Source: Amarobacter sp035326025
GTDB taxonomy: Bacteria > Chloroflexota > Dehalococcoidia > Tepidiformales > Tepidiformaceae
DNA length: 64,000 nucleotides
Assembly: GCA_035326025.1 (NCBI GenBank)
Contig: DAOKYT010000004.1
Location: 17,110 to 81,109 of the forward strand
Direction: 5' to 3'
Each line of letters starts with the position of its first letter. The stretch's first letter is position 1. Shown here one piece after another: positions 26,219 to 35,467 of this stretch. A model generated the notes under the pieces. The model was not told the origin of the DNA. It was given only the letters and a program-made list of their open reading frames with translations, and made no database searches. Position numbers and translations under genes: made by a program.

Positions 26219-27838
26219 ATGGACGGTTCATCAGACGCAGTCACGGAGACGGGGGCGGTGGTGAGCAGGCGGACGCGCCGGGCGCTGCTGGCGGGGGTTG
26301 CCGCGGCGGCCGCGGGTGGGACGGCGGCCGGCGTCACCGTCCTCGCCCGGACCGGGACCCCGGGCGAGGATCCCCCGGCTCCGGCGGCAGGAGGAGGGAC
26401 CGGCGCGGCAGTTCCGACACCCACGCCGGACCAGGACCGGCCCATCGAGGATGCGTGGGCGCGGGCCGCGCACTTGCTGCGGCGGGCGGGCTGGGGAGGG
26501 AGCCTCGCGGAAATCGACGCGTTCGCGCGCCTGGGGCGGGAGGAGGCTGTCGACCGGCTTATGGCGTTCGAGGGGGTGGACAACGCATCACTCAAGGCGC
26601 GGATTGCGAAGGCGGCGTTCAACCTGACGACGCCGGGCCGCGGACTGGATGGGAAGCGCCCACCGCTGATCCGCGACATGCAGCGCTGGTGGTTGACGCG
26701 GATGGCGTACAGCGCGCGGCCGCTGGAGGAGCGGATGACGTACATCTGGCACGGGTTGTTGACATCGCAGGTGAGCCAGGTGGGGATCCGGGCGGCCAAG
26801 CAGATGGTGCGCCAGAACGAGCTTTTCCGGGCGCATGCGCTGGGACGGTACGGCGACCTGTTGCAGGCGGTGAGCAAGGACCCGGCGATGATGCTCTACC
26901 TGAACACGATCGAGAGCACGAAGGCGCACCCGAACGAGAACTACGCGCGGGAGCTGATGGAGCTGTTTTCGATGGGGGAGGGCAACTACACGGAGGAGGA
27001 CGTGCGGGAGAGCGCGCGGGCGTTCACGGGGTGGCGGTTGACGCGCGCGGGGCGCGAGCGGCCACCGGAGGGGTTGAGCGAGCGGGAGCGGGACGAGTGG
27101 CTCAATCAGATGTGGGCGGCGTGGGAGCCGGAGTTCCGGCTGGAGCCACGGTTGCATGACGCGGGCAGCAAGACGTTCCTTGGCCAGACCGGCAACTTTG
27201 GCGGCGAGGACATCGTGCGGATCATCATGGAGCAGGCGGCGACGGGGCGCTTCATCACACGGCGCCTGTTCAGCGAGCTGGCGTACCGCGACCCGGGGGA
27301 TGAGGTCATCGACCGGCTCGCGGAGGTATGGGAGGCAACGGACCATAGCGTCCGGGAGGTCGTGAAGGCGATCCTGTTGAGCGACGAGTTCTGGTCGATG
27401 CGGGCGTACCGGTCCCTGGTGCGGAGCCCGGTGGAGTTCGCCGTGGGAGCGGTGCGCGCGCTGGGGATCGAGACGGACTGGCGCACGATCGAGCAGAGCG
27501 CCGCCGGAATGGACCAGCGCCTGTTCGAGCCGCCGGGCGTAGCCGGGTGGCCCGGCGGCGAGGCGTGGCTTTCATCGGGGACGTTCTTCGGGCGGGTGAA
27601 CTTCCTGGATGCGTTCCTGTTCCCGCGGGGCCGGCCGATTGCGATCCCGGTACTGGAGGGGCAGGCGAGCGTCGAGGACATGGTCGACACGGCGCTCAAG
27701 GCGCTGGTTGATGACAACATTGCCGAGGCTTCGCGGGAGGCGCTGTACGCGCACGCGGAGACAGTCCCGGCCGGGCCGGGGCGGGCGGCGACGGTGGCGT
27801 ACCTGGTGCTGGCCAGCCCGGAATACCAGCTCATCTAA
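26219..27838 (+). CDS. DUF1800 secreted protein
   Basis: 539 residues. The N-terminus has SRRTRRALLAGVAAAAAGG, a Tat-like signal, followed by a proline/threonine linker (VPTPTPDQD). The DUF1800 domain then starts with AHLLRRAGWGGSLAEIDAFARLG and includes the diagnostic NENYARELMELFSMGEGNYTEEDVRESARAFTGW. The family's activity is unknown to me. It is always worth reading with DUF1501, which follows 20 bases downstream and is its usual partner. ATG 26219 is used; the open frame upstream lacks a signal. Confidence 0.88.
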   Translation: MDGSSDAVTETGAVVSRRTRRALLAGVAAAAAGGTAAGVTVLARTGTPGEDPPAPAAGGGTGAAVPTPTPDQDRPIEDAWARAAHLLRRAGWGGSLAEIDAFARLGREEAVDRLMAFEGVDNASLKARIAKAAFNLTTPGRGLDGKRPPLIRDMQRWWLTRMAYSARPLEERMTYIWHGLLTSQVSQVGIRAAKQMVRQNELFRAHALGRYGDLLQAVSKDPAMMLYLNTIESTKAHPNENYARELMELFSMGEGNYTEEDVRESARAFTGWRLTRAGRERPPEGLSERERDEWLNQMWAAWEPEFRLEPRLHDAGSKTFLGQTGNFGGEDIVRIIMEQAATGRFITRRLFSELAYRDPGDEVIDRLAEVWEATDHSVREVVKAILLSDEFWSMRAYRSLVRSPVEFAVGAVRALGIETDWRTIEQSAAGMDQRLFEPPGVAGWPGGEAWLSSGTFFGRVNFLDAFLFPRGRPIAIPVLEGQASVEDMVDTALKALVDDNIAEASREALYAHAETVPAGPGRAATVAYLVLASPEYQLI

Positions 27839-27858
27839 CCGCAGCAGGAGGTGGCAAC

Positions 27859-29106
27859 GTGCTCACTCGAAGAGATTTTGTGAAGGGCGGGGTCGCCCTG
27901 GTCAGCATCGGGACGACGGCCCAGTCGTTGCTGAAGGGAGCGGTCGCGTTCGCGGCGCAGAACAGCAGCGCCGTGGTGGACCCGGCCAACAAGAAGACGC
28001 TGGTGCTCGTGCAACTGGCGGGCGGGAACGACGGGCTGAACACGCTGGTGCCCGGCTCGGACCCGTCGTACCGGTCAGCGCGGGCGACGCTGGGGATCGC
28101 CGAAAACGCGGTACTCCCCCTGGGAGAGGGCTTTGGGCTCAACCCCGCGCTCACGGGGATGAAGGGGCTGTGGGATGCGGGGAAGCTGGCGGTCGTGCGG
28201 GGCGTGGGCTACCCGGGCCAGAACTACAGCCATTTCAAATCCATGGCAATCTGGCAGGCCGGCGACCCGAAGATGGAGCTCGACAATGGCTGGCTCGGGC
28301 GGACGCTCGAGCAGCTGGAGAGCGACGAGCATGACCCGTTCCTGGGATTCAACGCAGGGGGTTCGACGCCGGAGGAGATGCGCACGCCGAAGGTGGCGGT
28401 ACCTTCGGTGCGGAGTCCCGGGGACTACGGCGTGAAGGTGGGTGGGAGGCTGGCGGACCCCGGCCACGCGCGCACGGCGACGATGTTGAAGCTCTACGAG
28501 CAGTACCCGTCGGCCTCGCCGTACGGGGCTCTGCTCGAGACGACCGTGGAGACGGCAATGTCGAGCTCAAGGCTGTTGCAGGAAGCTGACCGGGCTTACA
28601 CGCCAGCGGTGGAGTACCCGGATTCGTCGTTCGGCTCGGGGCTTTCGGTGCTGGCGGAGGCGATCGTGGGCAACCTGGGGATGCGCGCCGGGCACATCAC
28701 GCTGGGAGGGTTCGATACGCACAACAACCAGGCCACGGAGCACACAGCGCTGATGGAGACGCTGGATTCGGGGCTGACGGCGTTCCACCACGACCTTGAG
28801 GCGCACGGGAAGGCGGATGACGTGCTGGTGCTGACGTGGAGCGAGTTCGGGCGGCGGGTGGCGGAGAACGGGAATGGCGGCACGGACCACGGCGCGGGGA
28901 GCGTGTTGTTCGCCCTGGGGAACGGGGTTCGCGGGGGCTTGTACGGAGATGCGCCGGACCTGGCCGCGCTCGTGGACGACGGGAACGTGCCGTACACCAC
29001 CGACTTCCGGCGGGTGTACGCGACGGTGATCGACGGGTGGCTGGGAGTGCCGCACGAAGAACTGCTTGGGCAGCGGTGGGAGCAGCTGGGATTCATCGCC
29101 GCGTAG
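27859..29106 (+). CDS. DUF1501 secreted protein (sulfatase/phosphatase-like fold)
   Basis: 415 residues. TRRDFVKGG plus a hydrophobic stretch is a twin-arginine signal. The body shows LVLVQLAGGNDGLNTLVP, the DUF1501 start, then THNNQ in GGFDTHNNQ, VLTWSEFGRR and GTDHGAGSVLFALG, the metal-site region shared with the alkaline-phosphatase-like fold. GTG start after GGAGGTGGC. Cotranscribed with the DUF1800 gene; both would be folded before export. Confidence 0.88.
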   Translation: MLTRRDFVKGGVALVSIGTTAQSLLKGAVAFAAQNSSAVVDPANKKTLVLVQLAGGNDGLNTLVPGSDPSYRSARATLGIAENAVLPLGEGFGLNPALTGMKGLWDAGKLAVVRGVGYPGQNYSHFKSMAIWQAGDPKMELDNGWLGRTLEQLESDEHDPFLGFNAGGSTPEEMRTPKVAVPSVRSPGDYGVKVGGRLADPGHARTATMLKLYEQYPSASPYGALLETTVETAMSSSRLLQEADRAYTPAVEYPDSSFGSGLSVLAEAIVGNLGMRAGHITLGGFDTHNNQATEHTALMETLDSGLTAFHHDLEAHGKADDVLVLTWSEFGRRVAENGNGGTDHGAGSVLFALGNGVRGGLYGDAPDLAALVDDGNVPYTTDFRRVYATVIDGWLGVPHEELLGQRWEQLGFIAA

Positions 29107-29113
29107 GGGAGGG

Positions 29114-29119
29114 TATCAT
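29114..29119 (+). promoter_or_regulatory. -10 box seven bases before apt
   Basis: TATCAT at 29114-29119 with ATG at 29127; consistent with a leaderless apt transcript starting just after the DUF1501 gene. Confidence 0.4.
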
Positions 29120-29126
29120 CGCGGCG

Positions 29127-29639
29127 ATGGACCTGAAGGCGTACATCCGCGATGTGCCAGATTTCCCGCGGCCGGGGATCCTGTTCCGGGACATCACGCC
29201 CCTGCTGGCGGCACCGGAGGCTTTCCGGGATGTGCTGGACGCTCTGACGAAGGACGCACGGGTGCGGGAGGCCGAGGCGGTGGTGGGGATCGAGTCGCGC
29301 GGATTCGTGTTCGGGGCACCGGTTGCGGACCGGCTGGGCCTCCCGTTCGTGCCAGTCCGCAAGGAAGGGAAGCTGCCGGCGGCACGGCAAACGGTGGAGT
29401 ACTCGCTGGAGTACGGCGAGAGCCGGCTGGATATCCACCAGGATGCGCTCGCCGCGGGAACACGCGCCTACATCGTGGACGACCTGCTGGCGACCGGGGG
29501 GACGGCGCTGGCGACGGCCAAACTGGTGGAGTTGATCGGAGGGGTGGTCGCGGGTTTCGGCTTCGTGGTGGAACTGGAAGCACTGGGGGGGCGGGGGCGG
29601 CTCGGCGGGTACGCTGTGCAGAGCCTGCTGACCTACTGA
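29127..29639 (+). CDS. apt: Apt, adenine phosphoribosyltransferase
   Basis: 170-residue Apt. N-terminal DLKAYIRDVPDFPRPGILFRDITPLL is diagnostic, GIESRGFVFGAPVA and RKEGKLP follow, and the PRPP-binding loop is IVDDLLATGGTALAT. It makes AMP from adenine and PRPP. Adenine is released by MtnP, encoded 1.7 kb downstream, so Apt probably salvages it from methylthioadenosine. ATG 29127 rather than the upstream in-frame frame that overlaps DUF1501. Confidence 0.93.
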   Translation: MDLKAYIRDVPDFPRPGILFRDITPLLAAPEAFRDVLDALTKDARVREAEAVVGIESRGFVFGAPVADRLGLPFVPVRKEGKLPAARQTVEYSLEYGESRLDIHQDALAAGTRAYIVDDLLATGGTALATAKLVELIGGVVAGFGFVVELEALGGRGRLGGYAVQSLLTY

Positions 29640-29751
29640 CCTGGCGGGTGTGGCCAGTCGCAGGTTGAAGGTGCGGGGGTGGGGGCGGAAAGGTACGTGA
29701 CAGATCGGTCTTCGCGATGTGGCTTACCCGTGCGTTGCTGATCCATGGTGC

Positions 29752-29757
29752 TACCAT
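29752..29757 (+). promoter_or_regulatory. -10 box seven bases before the marR gene
   Basis: TACCAT at 29752-29757, seven bases before ATG 29765. It favours that ATG over an in-frame start at 29717. Confidence 0.4.
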
Positions 29758-29764
29758 CGAAGCC

Positions 29765-30208
29765 ATGAACGCGGATTCGGGAGACGAACTCGCACTGGTG
29801 ACAGGCCTGTACCGGACGACGAACGCGACGGTGCGGGAGCTGGACCAGCGGCTGATGCGAGATCACGAGGTCACGTTCATCCAGGCGGTGACACTGCTGG
29901 CGATTGATTCGTTCGAACGGCCGCAGCCGCACCTTGTGGCAGACTACCTTTCGCAGCAGTCGCAGACAGTGACCGGTGTGCTCGACCGGCTGGAGCGCGC
30001 GGGACACATCTCGCGCAAGCGGGACCTGAGCGACCGGCGGGCGATACGCCTCGAGCTGACGGCCTCGGGCCGTAGCCTGGTCGACTCGGTATCGGTAGCG
30101 CTCCACGAACATGTAAGCGATGTGCTCAAGGGCGTGAAGGCGCGGACACGCGCAAGCCTGGTGCGCGACCTGGAAGAGGTGGAGCGATCGGTGCGGGCCG
30201 CGCGGTAG
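29765..30208 (+). CDS. MarR-family transcriptional regulator
   Basis: 147 residues. Winged helix with LVADYLSQQSQTVTGVLDRLERAG as the recognition region and SRKRDLSDRRAIRLELTASG as the wing (DxRxxxxxLT is the MarR mark). Ligand unknown. It stands between apt and mtnA, 21 bases before mtnA, and may regulate this salvage cluster. ATG 29765 chosen from the -10 box placement. Confidence 0.85.
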   Translation: MNADSGDELALVTGLYRTTNATVRELDQRLMRDHEVTFIQAVTLLAIDSFERPQPHLVADYLSQQSQTVTGVLDRLERAGHISRKRDLSDRRAIRLELTASGRSLVDSVSVALHEHVSDVLKGVKARTRASLVRDLEEVERSVRAAR

Positions 30209-30217
30209 CGGTGCGGG

Positions 30218-30223
30218 TAGACT
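30218..30223 (+). promoter_or_regulatory. -10 box six bases before mtnA
   Basis: TAGACT at 30218-30223, six bases before the GTG of mtnA; same box sequence as before fur. Suggests a leaderless start. Confidence 0.4.
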
Positions 30224-30229
30224 GGGGGC

Positions 30230-31252
30230 GTGGAGAGCTTTTCGCCGGTACGGGTGGTTGCGCCAGCGGTTGAAATCCTGGACCAGACGGAGCTCCCGGC
30301 GCGCGAGGTGTGGCGGCGGATCGACACGGTGGACGCGATGTGCGAGGCGATTGCGACGCTGCGGGTGCGGGGCGCGCCGCTCCTGGGAACATGCGGCATG
30401 GCCGGGGTGGCCATAGCTGCCGAGGAACGCGGCGTGCGCGATGAGGAGTTGCGGTATGCGGCGGAGGAGATCGCGGCGACGAGGCCGACGGCGGTGGAGC
30501 TTTCGTGGGGCGCCGGGAAGGCACTGGAGGCGGCCCTGGGGGTGGCGCGGGAGCGCCGGCGGGCGCTGCTCTGGGAGCTGACGCGGGAGCACATGGAACG
30601 CCGGTTGCGCGAGGACCTGGCCCTTGGGCGGCACGGCGCCGCATTGCTCGCCGGGGGATCGGCGGTACTCACGCACTGCAATGCGGGCGCGCTCGCGAGC
30701 GGTGGCATCGGGACGGCGCTCGGGGTTATCCGCGTCGCCCACGAGGATGGCCGGCTGGAGCGATGCTATGCGACGGAGACGCGGCCGCTGCTCCAGGGGG
30801 CGCGGCTGACGGCATGGGAGCTGGCGCGGGCAGGCATCCCGGCATCGCTGGTGCCCGATACGGCGGCGGCGGCGCTGATCGCGTCGGGGAAGGTGCAGGC
30901 AGTCATCACGGGCGCGGACCGGATAGCGACAAACGGTGATAGCGCGAACAAGATCGGCACGTACGGGCTGGCGGTGGTGGCGGCGCGGCATCGCGTGCCG
31001 TTCTATATCGCGGCGCCGCGGACGACGATCGACCCTGGTTGTGGAAGCGGTGCGGGCATCCCGATCGAGTTCCGGCCCGAGGAAGAAGTCGCCGGGTTCG
31101 GGGGGCAGCGCTGGAGTCCCGAGGGAATCGGCGCGTATAACCCGGCATTCGATGTGACGCCGGCCGAGCTGATCAGCGCGATCATCACGGAGCGCGGGGT
31201 GGCACGGCCGCCCTACGAGCGGTCGCTGGCGGAGCTGTTGGCGCAGCCATGA
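30230..31252 (+). CDS. mtnA: MtnA, methylthioribose-1-phosphate isomerase
   Basis: 340 residues of the eIF2B-alpha-like family. RVRGAPLLGTCGMAGVAIA, the catalytic cysteine region HCNAGALASGGIGTALG, ETRPLLQGARLTAWEL and TGADRIATNGDSANKIGTYGLA (with the catalytic Asp) are intact. It turns 5-methylthioribose-1-phosphate into the ribulose form. The substrate comes from MtnP, encoded 49 bases downstream. Later methionine-salvage enzymes are not in the window. Confidence 0.93.
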   Translation: MESFSPVRVVAPAVEILDQTELPAREVWRRIDTVDAMCEAIATLRVRGAPLLGTCGMAGVAIAAEERGVRDEELRYAAEEIAATRPTAVELSWGAGKALEAALGVARERRRALLWELTREHMERRLREDLALGRHGAALLAGGSAVLTHCNAGALASGGIGTALGVIRVAHEDGRLERCYATETRPLLQGARLTAWELARAGIPASLVPDTAAAALIASGKVQAVITGADRIATNGDSANKIGTYGLAVVAARHRVPFYIAAPRTTIDPGCGSGAGIPIEFRPEEEVAGFGGQRWSPEGIGAYNPAFDVTPAELISAIITERGVARPPYERSLAELLAQP

Positions 31253-31301
31253 CAGGCCCGGAAGCCGTACACTTCAGCTATCTTCAGAAGACAGGGATCG
31301 C

Positions 31302-32180
31302 GTGACAGGTTCGATTCCCCTTGCGGTCATCGGCGGGTCCGGGTTTTACGACATGCCCGGGCTCGGCGCTATCGAGGAGGTGGAAGCCGACACGCCCTTC
31401 GGGCGGCCGAGTGACGCGATCCGCATCGGGACGCTGGATGGCACGCGGGTGGCGTTCCTGGCGCGCCACGGGCGGGGCCACCGGTTGTTGCCATCGGAGC
31501 TGCCACAGCGGGCGAACTTCTGGGCGCTGAAGCAGCTGGGTACCGAGCGGGTGGTGTCGATCTCCGCCGTCGGAAGCCTGCGGGGGGATTTCGAGCCGGG
31601 GCACATGGTGACGCCGGACCAGCTGATTGACCGGACCAACGGCGGGCGCCCGGGGACGTTCTTCGGAGCGGGCGTGGTTGCGCACATCGCGTTCGCGGAG
31701 CCGTTCTGCCCCGCGATGCGGGAGGCGGCATGGGGCGCCTCGGCGGCAGCGGGAGCGACGGTGCACGCGGGGGGGACCTACGTGGTGATCGAGGGGCCGG
31801 CTTTCGGGACTCGCGCCGAGGGCGAATTGCAGCGTGGCTGGGGCGCGAGCATCGTGGGGATGACGGCGCTGCCGGAGGCCAAGCTCGCTCGCGAGGCGGA
31901 GCTTTGCTACGCGACGCTCGCGGCCGTGACGGACTACGACGCGGGACACGCGGGCCACGAAGCGGTCGATGCGCGGACCGTGTTCGACACGCTCCGAAAG
32001 AACGTGGCAGTGGCGCAAGAGGCGGTGCGGAACCTCGCCCGGGCGCTGCCGGGGCGGGACGGGTGTGGGTGCGCGACCGCGCTGGATGCGGCCCTCGTGA
32101 CGAGCCCGGGGCAGATCGACGAGGAGAGCCGGCGGCGGCTGGGGCCTATCCTGGCGCGCCGGCTGGGAGCAACAGGATGA
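31302..32180 (+). CDS. mtnP: MtnP, methylthioadenosine phosphorylase
   Basis: 292-residue nucleoside phosphorylase. AVIGGSGFYD binds phosphate, DTPFGRPSDAI and LARHGRGHRLLPSE are family blocks, and GMTALPEAKLAREAELCYA with VTDYD contacts the base and ribose. It splits methylthioadenosine to adenine and methylthioribose-1-phosphate. SAVGSL instead of the TACGSL of the human enzyme leaves open a preference for the inosine analogue. GTG start. Overlaps the kinase gene by four bases. Confidence 0.88.
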   Translation: MTGSIPLAVIGGSGFYDMPGLGAIEEVEADTPFGRPSDAIRIGTLDGTRVAFLARHGRGHRLLPSELPQRANFWALKQLGTERVVSISAVGSLRGDFEPGHMVTPDQLIDRTNGGRPGTFFGAGVVAHIAFAEPFCPAMREAAWGASAAAGATVHAGGTYVVIEGPAFGTRAEGELQRGWGASIVGMTALPEAKLAREAELCYATLAAVTDYDAGHAGHEAVDARTVFDTLRKNVAVAQEAVRNLARALPGRDGCGCATALDAALVTSPGQIDEESRRRLGPILARRLGATG

Positions 32181-33091
32181 CGATGCTGGTATCGGGGTGG
32201 GTAGCGATCGATGACATCGAGACGCCCTTCACGAAGGTGACGAACTCGCTGGGGGGCTCGGCGACGTGCGCGGCGCTTGCCGGGTCGCTTTTTACGGACG
32301 TCCGGCTGCTGGCGGTGGTTGGCGAGGACTTCCCCGACGAGATGCGCCGCAAGCTGGAGCGCCCGGGGATCGACCTTTCGGGGCTGCGGAGCGTCGCCGG
32401 CGGAAAGACGAGCCGGTGGAGTGCGCGCTACAGCTACGACATGAACTCGCGGGAGACGTGGTACCCGGAGCTGGGCGTGAGCACCGAGTACCTGCCGCCA
32501 TTGCCGCCGGAGTGGGATGACTGCACGGCGGCGTGCCTTGCGGCAGGCCACCCCGTGTATCAGCGCGAGCTGCTCTCGGGGTTGCGCGAGCCGAAGGTGA
32601 CGCTGGTCGACACCATCAAGATGTTCATCGACGACACGCCGGATGAGCTGCGGCAAACGATCCGGAAGGCGGACTTCGTGACGCTGAATGAGAGCGAGGT
32701 CCGGGAACTGGCGCAGATGCCGAGCATCGCGAAGGCGGGCCGCGACCTGGTTTCGAACGGAGTGAAGGGCGTCATCGTAAAGCTTGGCGAATACGGGGCG
32801 GCGTTCGTCAGCGGAGAAGACTACTTCGTGGCGCCGGGCTATCCGCTCGAGGAGGTGGTGGACCCGACGGGCGCGGGCGACGCGTTCGCGGGGGGGTTCC
32901 TGGGTTACCTGGACACGGTGAGGGAAGTGACCCGGCGGGACATCCGGCGAGCGATCATCTATGGATCGACGGTGGCCTCGTTCTCGGTGGAAGGGGTAGG
33001 GCCATCGCGGTTGCTGACGCTCACGCGCGAGGAAGTGGAAGCGCGCTACCGCCAGTTCCGGGAGCTGACGCACTTCGAGGTCGATGGCTGA
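32177..33091 (+). CDS. PfkB-family kinase, probably adenosine kinase
   Basis: 304 residues. The N-terminal GGSATCAALAGSLF and the C-terminal DPTGAGDAFAGGFLGYLD are the two PfkB signatures; Asp235 is the catalytic base. Substrate is not readable, but the gene overlaps mtnP (ATGA) and is two genes before ahcY, whose product releases adenosine, so adenosine kinase is the best guess. A sugar kinase for a ribose derivative is the main alternative. Start ATG 32177; the longer frame upstream overlies mtnP. Confidence 0.72.
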   Translation: MTMLVSGWVAIDDIETPFTKVTNSLGGSATCAALAGSLFTDVRLLAVVGEDFPDEMRRKLERPGIDLSGLRSVAGGKTSRWSARYSYDMNSRETWYPELGVSTEYLPPLPPEWDDCTAACLAAGHPVYQRELLSGLREPKVTLVDTIKMFIDDTPDELRQTIRKADFVTLNESEVRELAQMPSIAKAGRDLVSNGVKGVIVKLGEYGAAFVSGEDYFVAPGYPLEEVVDPTGAGDAFAGGFLGYLDTVREVTRRDIRRAIIYGSTVASFSVEGVGPSRLLTLTREEVEARYRQFRELTHFEVDG

Positions 33092-33999
33092 TGGCGGAAC
33101 GCGAGGTACGGTGGCAGGGGGTGGCCCGGAAGCGGCTGGATTATGTTGTCCAGCCGCTGAAGGACCCGCAGGCCATCCGCTCGATCCTCGCGCCGCGGGT
33201 GGAGTACACGGCTTACGCGCTGGGGCAGCTCGAGCCAGTCCTGTTTCCACGGACACGGTGGTATTACGCGCGGGGGACGACGGGGACGGGGCTGGTGCTC
33301 CACAGCCGGGGCGGGCTGGGCGACGCGACGTTCGTGATGGGCGATCCCGACGCGGTGCTGGCCATCCTGACGATCCACCCGGGGACGGCGCAGACGTATG
33401 CGACATGCCAGCCGCAGCACCTGGAGGCGCTGCGGCGGGTGTACCGGCTGGCAACACAGCAGCCGATGATCCGGATGGGTGTCGACCGTCGTACATTCGT
33501 GCCGGTGCACGAGGTAGCGACGGTGACGCTATCGGGGCTCGACATCCGGAAGCTCAACAGCCTGTATGGGAGCGAGGGAGGGCCGAGCTATTACGTGCCG
33601 GACCACATCGACAACGGGGTGTACCGGGGCGTGGTAAGAGACGGGCGGCTGGTGGCGGCGGCGGGGACGCACGTGGTTTCGCGGCACGAGGGAGTTGCCG
33701 TGGTGGGGAACGTGTTCACGCATCCTGCGTACCGGGGGCACGGTTTTGCGACAGCGGCGACGAGCGCGGTAACCGAGGCGTTGCTGGAGTACTGCGATCA
33801 CGTGGTGCTGACGGTGGACCCGAACAACACGCCGGCGGTGGCGGCGTATGCGAGGCTGGGCTATCGCGAGGTGTGCCACCTCGTTGAGGCGAGCGCGGCG
33901 CGGCGCGACCCATCGGGCGTGGGGTCGGCATTGCGGCGGATTCGTGCCGCAATCCGGGGGCGCAAGTATGATGGAAGCCTCGTGACGCTTCACGACTGA
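33091..33999 (+). CDS. GNAT-family N-acetyltransferase
   Basis: 302 residues. The C-terminal half is a GNAT domain: VVGNVFTHPAYRGHGFATAATSAVTEAL contains the acetyl-CoA loop (R-G-H-G-F-A), followed by VDPNNTPAVAAYARLGY. The N-terminal 130 residues form a second, degenerate domain. Substrate unknown. It overlaps the kinase stop by one base (TGATG), so it is part of the salvage operon. Confidence 0.83.
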   Translation: MAEREVRWQGVARKRLDYVVQPLKDPQAIRSILAPRVEYTAYALGQLEPVLFPRTRWYYARGTTGTGLVLHSRGGLGDATFVMGDPDAVLAILTIHPGTAQTYATCQPQHLEALRRVYRLATQQPMIRMGVDRRTFVPVHEVATVTLSGLDIRKLNSLYGSEGGPSYYVPDHIDNGVYRGVVRDGRLVAAAGTHVVSRHEGVAVVGNVFTHPAYRGHGFATAATSAVTEALLEYCDHVVLTVDPNNTPAVAAYARLGYREVCHLVEASAARRDPSGVGSALRRIRAAIRGRKYDGSLVTLHD

Positions 34000-34052
34000 C
34001 CCGAACCAACCCAACCTGCGGCCGGAAGTGCGGCAGGCGTGAGGAGACCCCT

Positions 34053-35315
34053 GTGCCGGTACCGAATGACATTGCGAACCCGCGGCTTGCGGCCGAGGGC
34101 ATCCGGCGGATCGAGTGGGCCGAGCGCGAGATGCCGGTGCTGCGGCTGATCCGCGAGCGGTTCCGGCGGGAGCAGCCCTTGAAGGGGATCCGGATGACTG
34201 CCTGCCTGCACGTGACGACGGAGACGGCGAACCTGGCGATCACGCTGCGCGAGGGGGGAGCCGACCTGCGCCTGTGCGCGAGCAACCCGCTTTCGACCCA
34301 GGATGATGTGGCGGCGGCGCTGGTTACCGAGTGCGGGATCCCGGTGTTCGCGATTTGCGGCGAAGACAACGATACGTATTACCGGCACATCCACCAGGCG
34401 CTCGAACACGGGCCGCAGCTGACGATGGACGACGGCGCCGACGTAGTGGCTACCCTGCACAAGGACCGGCGGGATCTGCTGCCGGGCGTGGCCGGCGGCA
34501 CGGAGGAGACGACGACGGGCGTGATTCGCCTGCGGGCGATGGCGGCCGCGGGGGCGCTGGGCTATCCGATTGTGGCGATCAACGAATCGGACACCAAGCA
34601 CCTGTTCGATAACCGCTACGGGACGGGTCAATCGACCGTGGACGGCATCATACGGGCAACGAACGTGCTACTGGCGGGCAAGAACTTCGTGGTGGCGGGA
34701 TATGGCTGGTGTGGACGCGGGGTCGCTTCGCGGGCGCGGGGAATGGGCGCGCAGGTGATCGTCACCGAGGTCGACCCGGTGAAGGCACTGGAGGCCGTGA
34801 TGGACGGCTACCGGGTGATGCCGATGGCCGATGCGGCGCGGGAGGGCGACTTCTTCGTGACGCTGACCGGGGACACGAATGTGATCGACCGGCAGCACCT
34901 CGAGGTGATGAAGGACGGGGCGATCCTCGCGAACAGTGGGCACTTCGACAGCGAAATCAACCTGAAGGCGCTCGGATCGCTGAGCGAAGGAAAGAAGCGG
35001 GTGCGGGAATCGGTGGAAGAGTACCTGCTGCAGGACGGGCGGAAGGTGTTCTTGCTGGGCGAGGGCAGGCTGGTGAACCTCGCGGCCGCGGAAGGGCACC
35101 CGGCGGCGGTGATGGACATGTCGTTCGCGAACCAGGCGCTGGGGGCCGAATGGATCGCGGAGAACGCGACGCAGCTGGAGAAGAAGGTGTATGAGCTGCC
35201 GCCGGAAGTGGATGAGGAGATTGCGCGGCTGAAGCTGCACGCGATGGGGGTGCAGATCGACTACCTGACCGAGGAACAGAAGCACTATCTGACGAGCTGG
35301 CAGGCGGGAACGTAG
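34053..35315 (+). CDS. ahcY: SahH, adenosylhomocysteinase
   Basis: 420 residues, the usual size for bacterial SahH without the long insertion. LHVTTETANLAITLREGGAD, the NAD-binding VAGYGWCGRGVASRARGMGA and NSGHFDSEI are intact, and the C-terminal KLHAMGVQIDYLTEEQKHYLTSW carries the NAD-capping lysine/tyrosine. It splits S-adenosylhomocysteine to homocysteine and adenosine. GTG start 53 bases after the GNAT gene. metK follows beyond a regulatory leader. Confidence 0.95.
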   Translation: MPVPNDIANPRLAAEGIRRIEWAEREMPVLRLIRERFRREQPLKGIRMTACLHVTTETANLAITLREGGADLRLCASNPLSTQDDVAAALVTECGIPVFAICGEDNDTYYRHIHQALEHGPQLTMDDGADVVATLHKDRRDLLPGVAGGTEETTTGVIRLRAMAAAGALGYPIVAINESDTKHLFDNRYGTGQSTVDGIIRATNVLLAGKNFVVAGYGWCGRGVASRARGMGAQVIVTEVDPVKALEAVMDGYRVMPMADAAREGDFFVTLTGDTNVIDRQHLEVMKDGAILANSGHFDSEINLKALGSLSEGKKRVRESVEEYLLQDGRKVFLLGEGRLVNLAAAEGHPAAVMDMSFANQALGAEWIAENATQLEKKVYELPPEVDEEIARLKLHAMGVQIDYLTEEQKHYLTSWQAGT

Positions 35316-35317
35316 CG

Positions 35318-35349
35318 GATTTCCGATTCACGATTTGCGATTTTCGATT
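35318..35349. repeat. degenerate 7-bp tandem array
   Basis: Four and a half units of GATTNNC (GATTTCC, GATTCAC, GATTTGC, GATTTTC, GATT) begin two bases after the ahcY stop. AT-rich in an otherwise GC-rich region. Similar 7-bp periodic arrays lie at 42303 and 55027. Confidence 0.7.
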
Positions 35350-35456
35350 GGGTCGTCGGCGGAGGTTCGGCGACGATTCGTGCCGAAATGACGCGGGGGG
35401 CCGCGACGAAGTGGTGGTGTGAAGCGGATCGCTTTCGCGTGGCGGGGGCGGGCTGG

Positions 35457-35462
35457 TAGGAT
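35457..35462 (+). promoter_or_regulatory. metK: -10 box of the metK leader
   Basis: TAGGAT at 35457-35462 would start transcription near 35469, exactly where the riboswitch begins. No clear -35 box is seen. Confidence 0.45.
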
Positions 35463-35467
35463 TGATG

